Shown piece by piece: positions 46,008 to 54,136 of a stretch of 64,000 nucleotides of DNA. The notes below the pieces were generated by a model. The model made no database searches. It worked only from the letters and a program-made list of their open reading frames with translations, and had not been told where the DNA came from. The translations under genes and the position numbers were made by a program. The stretch lies in contig OY759717.1 in the NCBI GenBank assembly GCA_963662525.1, positions 2,852,001 to 2,916,000 of the forward strand. Reading direction: 5' to 3'. Each line of letters opens with the position of its first letter. The first letter of the stretch is position 1. The DNA is from CAZSDU01 sp963662525 (GTDB lineage Bacteria; Bacteroidota; Bacteroidia; Bacteroidales; FEN-979).

Positions 46008-47240
46008 ATGATGTCAAAAGGACGCGACAATAAACCCCATATCGGCATTTTCGGCCGCAGGAACAATGGCAAGAGTTCCTTTATCAATGCCCTTACCGGC
46101 CAGGATACAGCCATCGTTTCGGAAGTTGCAGGGACCACAACGGATCCGGTGAAAAAATCCATTGAAATTCCCGGGATTGGCCCGGTCATCATGATTGACA
46201 CTGCAGGAATAGATGATGTGGGTGAACTGGGGCAAAAACGCATGGCGAAAAGCAGGGAAATGCTTAAAATCATTGACCTTGCCATCCTTATCATCGCGCA
46301 GAACCAGTTTGATGACATTGAAACTTCACTGATCAGAGATTTTCAAAAACAAGACGTCCCATTTGTCCTGATCCATAATAAAACTGACCTGGAAAAAATT
46401 GATCCTGGTCTGGCAAGGGTAATACAGGAGAAATACGAAGTGCCCCTCACCGGATTTAGTGCTGTTCATCCGGTCAACCTGGAAGAAGTCGTGGATTGTA
46501 TTCGCAAAACCATGCCCGGCTCAGCCTATCAGAAAGTCAGCCTGGTGGGCGACCTGATTTCCTATGGGGATGTCGTTTTGCTGATCACCCCCATTGATAT
46601 TGAAGCCCCCGAGGGCCGGATGATCCTGCCTCAGGTGCAGGTGATCAGGGATGTGCTGGATCACGACGGGATAGCTGTGGTTTGCAAAGAACGGGAAGTC
46701 GATGCCTTCTTTAAAAAAATGAGCCCGAAACCGGCCCTGGTCATCACCGACAGCCAGGTATTTCCGAAAGCCGATGCAGCCATTCCCAAAGACATACCGC
46801 TCACCAGTTTCAGCATTGTGCTGGCGCGACAAAAAGGCGATTTTTCGGAATATATGAAAGGAACCCCGAAAATCAGTGAATTAATGAACGGTGACCGTAT
46901 CCTGATCCTTGAATCCTGTACCCATCATGTATCCTGTGATGACATCGGCCGGGTGAAAATTCCCCGCTGGCTGAGTAATTTTACCGGGAAGAAACTGGAT
47001 TTTGATGTTGTTACCGGATTAAGTACGATTGTCAGGCCCATTACCGACTATTCCCTGATCATTCAGTGCGGAGGATGCATGATCACCCGTAAGCAATTGA
47101 TCAACCGCTTAAAACCCGCCATCGACGCCGGTATTCCCGTGACCAACTACGGCATGGCCATTGCCTGGGTGCATGGAATTTATGCCAGGGCCATGGAGCC
47201 CTTTATGGGACTGGGAAAGGCGGGGGAGGATTATCTTTAG
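46008..47240 (+). CDS. hydF: [FeFe]-hydrogenase H-cluster maturation GTPase
   Basis: A 410-aa HydF, the GTPase scaffold that assembles the 2Fe subcluster with HydE and HydG and delivers it to apo-hydrogenase. The GTPase domain shows G1 GRRNNGKSS, G3 DTAGID and G4 NKTD. The dimerisation and FeS-cluster domains follow, with CTHHVSCDDIGRVKIPRWL and CGGCMITRKQL, ending PVTNYGMAIAW. The usual cluster motif CxHx(46-53)HCxxC reads C-x-H-x46-Q-C-x-x-C here, so the His before CxxC is Gln. hydE and hydG are not in the window. The gene follows aspA by 18 nt and is probably cotranscribed. Confidence 0.96.
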   Translation: MMSKGRDNKPHIGIFGRRNNGKSSFINALTGQDTAIVSEVAGTTTDPVKKSIEIPGIGPVIMIDTAGIDDVGELGQKRMAKSREMLKIIDLAILIIAQNQFDDIETSLIRDFQKQDVPFVLIHNKTDLEKIDPGLARVIQEKYEVPLTGFSAVHPVNLEEVVDCIRKTMPGSAYQKVSLVGDLISYGDVVLLITPIDIEAPEGRMILPQVQVIRDVLDHDGIAVVCKEREVDAFFKKMSPKPALVITDSQVFPKADAAIPKDIPLTSFSIVLARQKGDFSEYMKGTPKISELMNGDRILILESCTHHVSCDDIGRVKIPRWLSNFTGKKLDFDVVTGLSTIVRPITDYSLIIQCGGCMITRKQLINRLKPAIDAGIPVTNYGMAIAWVHGIYARAMEPFMGLGKAGEDYL

Positions 47241-47241
47241 A

Positions 47242-47282
47242 GGTAACAAAGTAACAAAGTAACAGAGTAACAGAGTGACAAA
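47242..47282. repeat. 8-bp-period tandem repeat (gtaacaaa) after hydF
   Basis: About five units of gtaacaaa/gtaacaga/gtgacaaa, beginning 1 nt after the hydF stop codon. Each unit holds TAA or TGA, so the 8-bp period puts stops in all three plus frames. Confidence 0.9.
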
Positions 47283-47285
47283 TGC

Positions 47286-47482
47286 TCAGGGTTTTTGTTC
47301 CAGGTATTTGATTAATCCTGCAATTTGTGCCCTTATCCTGTTTGCTTTTCCGACCAATAGAAACATTTCTTGTCCTGTGATATACCGGAGTTTTTCTGCA
47401 ATGATGATTTGCGTTTCCACTTCGGCAAGGCTACCAGTTCAATGCTGTCTTTCCAGGCATCCAGGTCTTTATGCGTTTTCAT
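47286..47482 (-). pseudogene. four-helix-bundle (23S rRNA-intervening-sequence-protein family) remnant
   Basis: The minus strand starts at ATG 47482 with MKTHKDLDAWKDSIELVA, the typical opening of S23/four-helix-bundle proteins (PF05635). It then jumps frame to LAEVETQIIIAEKLRYITGQ, EMFLLVGKANRIRAQIAG and LIKYLEQKP, ending at TGA 47288-47286. These are the first helix and the last two helices of the family. The middle ~50 residues, with the usual SIPSNIAEG motif, are missing and the join is frameshifted. It lies between two octamer repeats, in a stretch of 400 bp without an intact gene. Confidence 0.82.
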
Positions 47483-47590
47483 GATCAGGTTTTATCCTTA
47501 ATCCGGAAAACTTAAAAAAGTAATATGAGACTCTGAGAAAATTATTAACAAAAAAAACAATCTCTTTCACCCAAGATCAAATCACTCACC

Positions 47591-47640
47591 CTGTCACTTT
47601 GTTACTTTGTTACTCTGTCACCCTATCCCCCTGTCACCCA
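47591..47640. repeat. 8-bp-period tandem repeat (tttgttac) with degenerate tail
   Basis: The sequence ctgtcactttgttacttt continues into further ctgtcacc and ccctgtcaccc units. It is the reverse complement of the gtaacaaa family and abuts the 3' end of the A/T-rich orphan gene (stop at 47646). Confidence 0.85.
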
Positions 47641-47645
47641 TCACC

Positions 47646-49508
47646 TTAATATTTAAAATTTAAATTAGATAATGCTTGAGCTCTTGCCATTGTGTATGCT
47701 AAAAGTGTAGGTCCATTTAGTGTTGAAGACCAAATATATGGGCTTGATGATGTTCCTTGTGGATCGCTTGTTGTTGTTTTTACTTTATAATACTCAGCAA
47801 AAACTATGCCGTCCGAATTTGTTGAGGTATTACCTGCATCGCCAAAGCTTGCTCTTAACTCACCATTTGGTGTATGTGTATTTTTGTACCAAACGCTGCT
47901 TTGTGGTGTGCTGTTAAAATAAAATATTTGTATGAATTGATCTTTTAAGTCAGCATTAGGATTTGACGTGCGTTGAACGTATGTTGTATTTGTTGGTGAG
48001 TTTACAGGAAAATCTACTTGATCTACAAATATTTGATCGCCAGTGTTTGGAATTGGGGACATGTTATCTGTCATCTCACTAAGAGTTTTCTGTCTATTAA
48101 TTTGGGTAGTTGACATTGGAGTGTTATCTGTTTTGTTGTATGTTAGTCTGAATTTGTAGAATGGTTGGAATGCAGGATCAGGTGTTGGTATGTATCTATG
48201 AGTCATAAATCCTGCGCCAGGTCTACTAGTCATCATTTGGGTTACAACCGGAGAGTCCATTCTAATTGAGTCTCCTGGTGCGCCTGTTGGGTCTGGAACT
48301 TTTAGTGGAATAACGTAGTTGTAAATTGTTTGATCGTTTATTTTTGGATTGTTCATGTTTACAACGACTGGTTGCGCAGGTTGGTTCCATTCTTTTGGAC
48401 TTTGGTATATATTTGAGTCTTGTATTGGTTGATGGATTACTCTGCCCATTAGTATGTTTAAGAATTTTTGATTGTTAACGTAGTTGACTGTGTCTAGTTC
48501 AAGTGTTGCGTTTGCGTTTGCTGTGTACAAGTCTTTGTGTATGATTATTTCGTTGTTAGCATTTGGCGTGTATGTCTTTATGCTATCAGCTCCGCTAACG
48601 TTTGGCCAATGTATTGTGAGTGTGATGTTCGCTGGATTTCCATTTACATCGTATGGTTTAATTGTTGTATTGATTGAAAATGTAGGCGTCATCCACAAGT
48701 CTTGGTTTCCAAGGTTCATTGTTGGGGTTACTTGTTCTGTTCGTCTTATTGTTGTGTGTCCTGGTTTTGAGTATTCGAAGATTACGTAGTTTGTTGCGTT
48801 TGTTGATTTTAAGTTTGTTTCTGTTTTTTCTTTATCGGAATTTGTAATATTGAATTGTTCATCTGTGTTTGTGACTATTGTTTTGAATGAGTGTGATTCT
48901 TTTCCATTTCTAATATTAACTATGTATTGACCGTTTTTTCCGCCGGTTATGTTTAGTGAGTTATATCCATTTTCTAAATCGATGTCTTTTGTAAATACAA
49001 GTCTACCATCTGTTCCTTCAACTGATGCAACGTAGTTTCCTGCGCTTGCTGTGTTTACTTCGATGTTTGCCTGGGTTGTGTAAGGGGTGGGGTATAGTTT
49101 GTCTTCCAGTCCGTGGTTTTTGATTTCGTTTAGAGCTGTTACGAAGTCGAATGTAAAATAACCAGAGATGTCTGAGTATGCGCTATCGAGTCTTTGGTGT
49201 GTGAGTGAATCTATTGCAACAATTTTTCCATTATTTAGAGGTATTGCTGTTGGTTTTTCAGTTATATATCCCTCAACTGTTATGTTTTCAAAAGGGTTGT
49301 CTTTTGGTGATCCCGGTGTACAAACATTCATTGCCAGGTTTTTCAAGGGAAGATGATCGATCGCAAATGTGGGAGAGGTTTGAATAAAAAACCAGAGAAT
49401 AAACCCAAGAAAGAAATAGAAGAAATTTGCAGCTATTGTAATTTTTCGGGCAAGTCTCCGATTAATGGCATCATATTCAGGTTTAAAGTAAACATCAGTT
49501 CTATCCAT
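47646..49508 (-). CDS. A/T-rich orphan membrane-anchored or secreted protein
   Basis: A 620-aa protein from the ATG at 49508 (a further ATG at 49553 lies in the repeat and is less likely). Residues ~22-50 are one strong hydrophobic segment (IAANFFYFFLGFILWFFI), a signal anchor or uncleaved signal. Then comes a carboxypeptidase-regulatory-like beta domain (~75-135; VEGYITEKPTAIPLNNGKIV, DISGYFTFDF). Around residues 170-205 a segment NSLNITGGKNGQYIVNIRNG resembles a T9SS sorting domain but is internal. The rest is Asn/Thr/Pro-rich and unfamiliar. Base use is strikingly different from its neighbours: A/T-rich, with A- and C-ended codons on the coding strand. It is flanked on both sides by octamer repeats, which suggests acquired DNA. 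Function unknown. Confidence 0.8.
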   Translation of the reverse strand: MDRTDVYFKPEYDAINRRLARKITIAANFFYFFLGFILWFFIQTSPTFAIDHLPLKNLAMNVCTPGSPKDNPFENITVEGYITEKPTAIPLNNGKIVAIDSLTHQRLDSAYSDISGYFTFDFVTALNEIKNHGLEDKLYPTPYTTQANIEVNTASAGNYVASVEGTDGRLVFTKDIDLENGYNSLNITGGKNGQYIVNIRNGKESHSFKTIVTNTDEQFNITNSDKEKTETNLKSTNATNYVIFEYSKPGHTTIRRTEQVTPTMNLGNQDLWMTPTFSINTTIKPYDVNGNPANITLTIHWPNVSGADSIKTYTPNANNEIIIHKDLYTANANATLELDTVNYVNNQKFLNILMGRVIHQPIQDSNIYQSPKEWNQPAQPVVVNMNNPKINDQTIYNYVIPLKVPDPTGAPGDSIRMDSPVVTQMMTSRPGAGFMTHRYIPTPDPAFQPFYKFRLTYNKTDNTPMSTTQINRQKTLSEMTDNMSPIPNTGDQIFVDQVDFPVNSPTNTTYVQRTSNPNADLKDQFIQIFYFNSTPQSSVWYKNTHTPNGELRASFGDAGNTSTNSDGIVFAEYYKVKTTTSDPQGTSSSPYIWSSTLNGPTLLAYTMARAQALSNLNFKY

Positions 49509-49539
49509 GGAGAAAAGTTTTATAAGTAAAAGTATAAAA

Positions 49540-49569
49540 ATGCACAAATGCACGAATGCACAAATGCAC
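49540..49569. repeat. 8-bp-period tandem repeat (atgcacaa)
   Basis: Nearly four units of atgcacaa/atgcacga directly upstream of the A/T-rich orphan gene and directly joined to the next octamer array. Different unit, same 8-bp period. Confidence 0.9.
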
Positions 49570-49626
49570 TTTGTTACTCTGTCACTTTGTTACTTTGTTA
49601 CTTTGTTACTTTGTTGCCCTGTCACG
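49570..49626. repeat. 8-bp-period tandem repeat (tttgttac) over the SDR stop codon
   Basis: About seven units of tttgttac/tctgtcac/ttgccctg. The TGA stop of the SDR gene (49624-49622) is part of the last unit, so the array begins inside the gene end. Confidence 0.9.
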
Positions 49627-50326
49627 GCACCGACAGTGCTACCGGAATCACCTTTCCATTCATGTACTTATGCCCGGAAATGGCAAAATCAGCAATAAAG
49701 CCGGCCATTTGCTGTGGGGTTAACGGAGCTTTCATGCCGGGAAAGGCTTTTCCGAACATCTCTGTCTGCACAGCGCCCAGGGCAAGGCAATTCACACTGA
49801 TCTCCATCTCAGCCAATTCTTCTGCCAATACTTCTGTAAGGATGCTTACGGCACCTTTGCTGGAACTATAGGCGGAGAGCCCGGAAAACTTTTTACTTCC
49901 GCTTATGCCTCCCATGCTGCCGATATTGACAATATGCCCTCCTTTGTTCATCATGGGCAGTAGGGCCTGGGTCAGAAAGAAAAGGCTTTTGACATTCACA
50001 TTATACACATCATCGAAATCAGCCGGTTCGATTTTCTGAAACGGCTTGTTGATCATCCGGCCGGCATTGTTGATCAGAATATCGCATTTATGAATGAAGG
50101 TTTCCAGGCGTTGAACGATGAAAGGATAAAATTCGAACTGGGTCAGATCGAATTCATACACGGTGACCCGGCTGTCGGTATGCAATTCCCTGCATTCCGC
50201 CATCAGTTCTTTCAGGGCTTTCCCATTCCTCGAAAGGGCTACGATATGATTCAGCTTATGCTTCGATAGCGTTTTCACCAATTCAAATCCTATTCCTCTG
50301 CTGGCTCCGGTTATAATGATATTCAT
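49622..50326 (-). CDS. SDR family NAD(P)-dependent oxidoreductase
   Basis: A 234-aa short-chain dehydrogenase/reductase. The Rossmann motif TGASRGIGFEL is at residues 6-16, ILINNAGRM in the middle, Ser of GSMGG, and the catalytic YSSSKGA (Tyr-x3-Lys) near residues 153-159. A typical C-terminal GKVIPVALSVP tail (the GxxxxxDGG-like region of SDRs) ends in the octamer array. Substrate unknown; it resembles 3-oxoacyl-ACP-reductase-like and sepiapterin-reductase-like SDRs. It is cytoplasmic and transcribed toward the orphan gene. Confidence 0.92.
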   Translation of the reverse strand: MNIIITGASRGIGFELVKTLSKHKLNHIVALSRNGKALKELMAECRELHTDSRVTVYEFDLTQFEFYPFIVQRLETFIHKCDILINNAGRMINKPFQKIEPADFDDVYNVNVKSLFFLTQALLPMMNKGGHIVNIGSMGGISGSKKFSGLSAYSSSKGAVSILTEVLAEELAEMEISVNCLALGAVQTEMFGKAFPGMKAPLTPQQMAGFIADFAISGHKYMNGKVIPVALSVP

Positions 50327-50396
50327 TGTTTCAGATTTTAAGCAATAAAATTAATTAAAAAAGCAGGAAAACTGTGCAGGGAGAATAAACTTTCCT

Positions 50397-50404
50397 TAAC
50401 TTTG
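50397..50404 (+). promoter_or_regulatory. Bacteroidota-type -7 box (TAACTTTG)
   Basis: TAACTTTG fits TAnnTTTG exactly, 28 nt before the ATG of the T9SS protein gene at 50433. A clear -33 TTTG is not seen. Confidence 0.5.
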
Positions 50405-50432
50405 TGACGAATTCTAAAAACCCGAAACCCAT

Positions 50433-52790
50433 ATGAGAAAATTTATTACTTTCTTTTTCGCATTCCTTCTGCTTGTGAATTTTACTTTTGCTCAGGAGGT
50501 ATCCTTGAAAGCAACGGTTATTAAGCCGGTTTATTTTGATGTTTCACCGCCTTTGCGTGAATTAACGAAAAAGGTGGTCAAGGAAGATATGACCTGGAAG
50601 GACGGTTATGTAAAAAATCCTTCAATCAGTTTCAATCAAGGTCTGAAAGAAACCCAGGATTTTAACTCACTCGATCCTAATGTTCAGCGTGCATTTGGTT
50701 TGACCCAGGCAGAGGGCACCATTCAGAATTTTGAAGGTGTACCTTCCAACAATACCCTTGTGCCTCCGGATACAGACGGAGATGTTGGGCCCAATCATTA
50801 TTTTTCTGTTGTAAATTGCCGTTTTTCTATTTATTCAAAGACAGGTACAAAATTACTCGGACCTACAAACAACAGCTCGGTCTTTCAGGGATTGCCCAAC
50901 AACAGCAATGATGGAGATCCTGTAGTGCTTTATGATGAAATTGCCGACAGGTGGGTGTTCACCCAATTCTCACTTCCGAATTTTCCTAATGGACCTTTCT
51001 TCGAAATGGTGGCTGTTTCAAAGACCGGTGATCCCACAGGCGAATGGTACCGGTATCAATTCCAGTTCTCCTATATGCCCGACTATCCGAAATTATCTGT
51101 ATGGCATGATGGGTATTATATGACTTCCAATCGCTTCTCATCAGGATCAACCCAGTCATTGGGAGTTGGTGTATATGCCATGGACCGGACAAAGATGATT
51201 GCCGGTGACCCTGACGCAACCATACAGGAATTTACCCTGGCAAACAATGGCCCCTGGGCAATGCTTCCTGCCGATTGCGATGGCCCTTTCCCCTCAGATA
51301 CAACACCAGCCTACTTCATGTACACCAAACCCAGCAAAGCATACATCTACGAATTTAAAACCGACTGGACAACACCTGCAAACTCGACATTTGCAAAAAA
51401 AGTTGAGCTTCCTGTAAATTCCTATAATTCAAGTATGGGTGATGGTATCCCTCAGAAAGGAACAAGCATCAAACTTGATCCTATGACCAACAGCGGAAGG
51501 ATAATGTACCGCCTGGCTTTCCGTAACATGGGTGACCATTTTGCCCTGGTTGCCAATGGCACTGCCAATACCGGTTCGTATATCGCCGGAATTCGCTGGT
51601 ACGAATTCAGAAAGACCACCAATGCTCAATGGTCGGTTTATCAGCAGGGAATTTTTGCGCCGGATGAAAAATGCCGTTGGATGGGTGGCATTGCCATGGA
51701 TTCAGCAGGTAATATTGCCATTGCTTATTCTGTTTCAAGCGCTGATATCAATCCCTCTATCCGCTACACAGGCAGAATGGCTACTGATCCATTAAATACC
51801 CTGACCATTGCCGAAGAATCCATTATCGAAGGTACCGGATCTCAGACCAACAACTGGCAATTGCCTAGTCGCTGGGGAGATTACAGCTCGCTCGTGGTTG
51901 ACCCGGACCAGAGTACTTTCTGGTATACCCAGGAATATTATACCAATACCTCTCCCACCAACTGGAAAACCCGCATTGCTTCCTTTAGCTTTTTAGACTT
52001 ACTTTCCTTGGATGTTACAGCCACCCCTAATCCGGTTTGTCTTGGCAGTTCTTCACAACTTGATGTAACCGCTACGGGAGGTTCCGGAACTTATACTTAT
52101 AGCTGGACTTCAGATCCCCCTGGTTTTACTTCTGATCTGAAGAGCCCTTCAGTCAGCCCGACAGTTACTACTACCTATAACTGTCTGGTTAATGATGGCT
52201 CACAATCCAAAACCGGCTCTGTCGTCTTAGTGGTTAATACCACCCCGACCGTGAATGCCGGAGAAGATGATGTATATTGCTGGCATGTTCCGGCTTTTCC
52301 GGTGCTCGGATCGGCGTCAAATTATGATAGTGTTCAGTGGACAACCCCTGGAGATGGCCATTTTTATGATCCCGGAATGGCATCAACAATCTATTACCCC
52401 GGTTATCTGGATCATGTCAATGGATCCGTGACACTTACCCTTACTGCATATCCATTGGCTCCTTGTACTGAAGCCGTTGCCGATCTGGTTACTTTTATTT
52501 TTGATCCTTGTACCGGAATTCAGGAACAGGCATCAGATGTCCTTGGTGTTTCAATTCAACCAAACCCTGCTAGTTCAAATCTGATAATCAGCCTTTCGGG
52601 TTTGAAAAATAAAACCACGAACCTGAGTATCACTGACCTTAAAGGTCAGACTGTATTCCAGGAACAAATAGCCACTCCTGAAGCTACATTAACAAGGTCA
52701 TTGGATATTACTAAATATGCCAGGGGAATTTATGTGATTAAGGTAGAATGTGGAAGCGAAATTAAAACTGATCGGCTGGTTGTTCAGTAA
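50433..52790 (+). CDS. secreted protein with PKD-like domain and T9SS type A sorting tail
   Basis: A 785-aa protein with signal peptide (1-20, cleavage after TFA). The N-terminal ~500 residues contain blade-like repeats rich in W/Y (PPDTDGDVGPNHYFSVVNCR, YDEIADRWVFTQFS, YPKLSVWHDGYYMT), which suggests a beta-propeller-like fold. I do not recognise a named family beyond its frequent occurrence in Bacteroidota. A PKD/Ig-like module (~525-605, TATGGSGTYTYSWTSDP) and a second beta domain follow. The T9SS type A domain is at ~705-785 (SIQPNPASSNLIISL ... ARGIYVIKVECGS). Expected at the cell surface or released. Confidence 0.9.
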   Translation: MRKFITFFFAFLLLVNFTFAQEVSLKATVIKPVYFDVSPPLRELTKKVVKEDMTWKDGYVKNPSISFNQGLKETQDFNSLDPNVQRAFGLTQAEGTIQNFEGVPSNNTLVPPDTDGDVGPNHYFSVVNCRFSIYSKTGTKLLGPTNNSSVFQGLPNNSNDGDPVVLYDEIADRWVFTQFSLPNFPNGPFFEMVAVSKTGDPTGEWYRYQFQFSYMPDYPKLSVWHDGYYMTSNRFSSGSTQSLGVGVYAMDRTKMIAGDPDATIQEFTLANNGPWAMLPADCDGPFPSDTTPAYFMYTKPSKAYIYEFKTDWTTPANSTFAKKVELPVNSYNSSMGDGIPQKGTSIKLDPMTNSGRIMYRLAFRNMGDHFALVANGTANTGSYIAGIRWYEFRKTTNAQWSVYQQGIFAPDEKCRWMGGIAMDSAGNIAIAYSVSSADINPSIRYTGRMATDPLNTLTIAEESIIEGTGSQTNNWQLPSRWGDYSSLVVDPDQSTFWYTQEYYTNTSPTNWKTRIASFSFLDLLSLDVTATPNPVCLGSSSQLDVTATGGSGTYTYSWTSDPPGFTSDLKSPSVSPTVTTTYNCLVNDGSQSKTGSVVLVVNTTPTVNAGEDDVYCWHVPAFPVLGSASNYDSVQWTTPGDGHFYDPGMASTIYYPGYLDHVNGSVTLTLTAYPLAPCTEAVADLVTFIFDPCTGIQEQASDVLGVSIQPNPASSNLIISLSGLKNKTTNLSITDLKGQTVFQEQIATPEATLTRSLDITKYARGIYVIKVECGSEIKTDRLVVQ

Positions 52791-52830
52791 AGAGGAAATT
52801 GGGTTAATATCGTTCATAAAAATAGAATGG

Positions 52831-52948
52831 ATTCTTCAGGGCAGGGTGTAATCCCCGACCGGCGGTAAAGTCCGCGACTCCGGAAATTCCGGATTGAGCC
52901 GATGAAACTTCGGCACCGACAGTGATAGTCTGGATGAAAGAAGAATAC
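52831..52948 (+). ncRNA. FMN riboswitch (RFN element)
   Basis: The conserved RFN elements are present in order: tcttcagggcagggtg, ccccgaccggcggtaaag, ccgcgac, gagccgatg, cggcaccgacagt, atagtctggatgaaag aaga. The closing helix P1 pairs attctt (52831-52836) with aagaat (52941-52946). It lies directly upstream of ribD and should turn the rib operon down when FMN is high. Confidence 0.96.
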
Positions 52949-52984
52949 AATCAATTTGATTTAATTTTTTATTGTATCATACTT

Positions 52985-53019
52985 AGCCCTGGAGTATTGA
53001 CTTCAGGGCTATTTTTTTT
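52985..53019 (+). terminator. riboswitch-controlled intrinsic terminator
   Basis: The stem agccctg (52985-52991) pairs with cagggct (53004-53010) around a 12-nt loop, and the stem is followed by a run of eight T just before ribD. It fits the expression platform of the FMN riboswitch. I did not work out the antiterminator pairing. Confidence 0.85.
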
Positions 53020-53025
53020 GTGTCG

Positions 53026-54126
53026 ATGAACACGCTTGAGAAATATATGAGTAAGGCGATCAGCCTGGCCAGAAAAGGATCGGGATGGGTCAATCCCAAT
53101 CCCATGGTTGGTGCTTTGGTGGTCAGGGACGGGCGCATTATCGGGGAAGGATTTCATGATCATTTCGGAAGTCCTCATGCCGAAGTGGAAGCCATTTCAA
53201 ATTCCAGTGAACCTGTGGATGGGGCCATGCTTGTCGTTACCTTAGAGCCTTGTATACATCAGGGGAAAACTCCTCCCTGTGCTCACCTGATCGTGGAAAA
53301 GAGGATCAAAAAAGTGATCATCGGGATGGAAGATCCTAACCCTCTTGTGAATGGTGCTGGAATCGCCTACCTGAAGCAAAATGGTGTCGAAATTGAAACC
53401 GGCATACTTGAAACGGATTGCCGCAGGCTGAATGAGGTCTTTGTACATTTCATTACAACAGGTCTGCCTTTTGTACTGCTGAAATCGGCTATGACCCTGG
53501 ATGGAAAAACAGCAACCGTTACCCATGCTTCCCGCTGGATTACCGGGGATCATTCAAGGAAACTCGTTCATAAGATCAGGCAGGAATACAGCGCCATTAT
53601 GGTTGGCGCAGATACTGTTATATATGACGATCCCATGCTGAATACACGCCTTGACGGAAAAACTGGCAGGGACCCGGTTAAAGTGATTGCTGATAGTCAT
53701 GCCAGGGTTCCATTGACTGCCAAGATATTTCAGTATAATCCTCAATTAACAATCATTGCCACTACTGTGCAGGCTTGCCCTGAAAAGAGAAAAAGCATAG
53801 AGCGCCTCGGCGCACAGGTGATGATCTGTCCGATGAAAAACAATAAATTGGATCTCATATACCTGATGCAGGCACTGGGAAAAATGGAAGTTGATTCGGT
53901 GCTTATCGAGGGAGGAAGTACCCTCGCATATGCTGCTTTGCAGGCGGGAATTGTGAATAAGGTCATGAGCTTTATTGCACCAAAAATACTTGGAGGATCT
54001 TTGGCACCGACACCTGTTGGTGGTTCCGGTATTGAATTGATGGAAGAGGCCATTCCATTGAAAGGAATGAAATTTAAAAAAATCGGACAAGACTTTTTAG
54101 TCGAAGCTTATCTGAAACCGGTTTAA
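53026..54126 (+). CDS. ribD: bifunctional riboflavin-specific deaminase / reductase
   Basis: RibD, 366 aa, catalysing the deamination and side-chain reduction steps of riboflavin synthesis. The N-terminal deaminase has HAEVEAI and PCIHQGKTPPC (zinc ligands His and two Cys, catalytic Glu) and MVGALVVRDG. The C-terminal reductase has KSAMTLDGK, WITGDHSR, GADTV and EGGSTLAY. ATG at 53026 is chosen; a GTG two codons earlier at 53020 directly follows the terminator T-run, and an ATG at 53047 is also possible. First gene of the riboswitch-controlled operon. Confidence 0.96.
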   Translation: MNTLEKYMSKAISLARKGSGWVNPNPMVGALVVRDGRIIGEGFHDHFGSPHAEVEAISNSSEPVDGAMLVVTLEPCIHQGKTPPCAHLIVEKRIKKVIIGMEDPNPLVNGAGIAYLKQNGVEIETGILETDCRRLNEVFVHFITTGLPFVLLKSAMTLDGKTATVTHASRWITGDHSRKLVHKIRQEYSAIMVGADTVIYDDPMLNTRLDGKTGRDPVKVIADSHARVPLTAKIFQYNPQLTIIATTVQACPEKRKSIERLGAQVMICPMKNNKLDLIYLMQALGKMEVDSVLIEGGSTLAYAALQAGIVNKVMSFIAPKILGGSLAPTPVGGSGIELMEEAIPLKGMKFKKIGQDFLVEAYLKPV

Positions 54127-54136
54127 TACAAATACG

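Noticed and set aside
47275..47484. A 69-aa plus-strand frame between hydF and the orphan gene
   Set aside because: It is antisense to the four-helix-bundle remnant and has no recognisable features.
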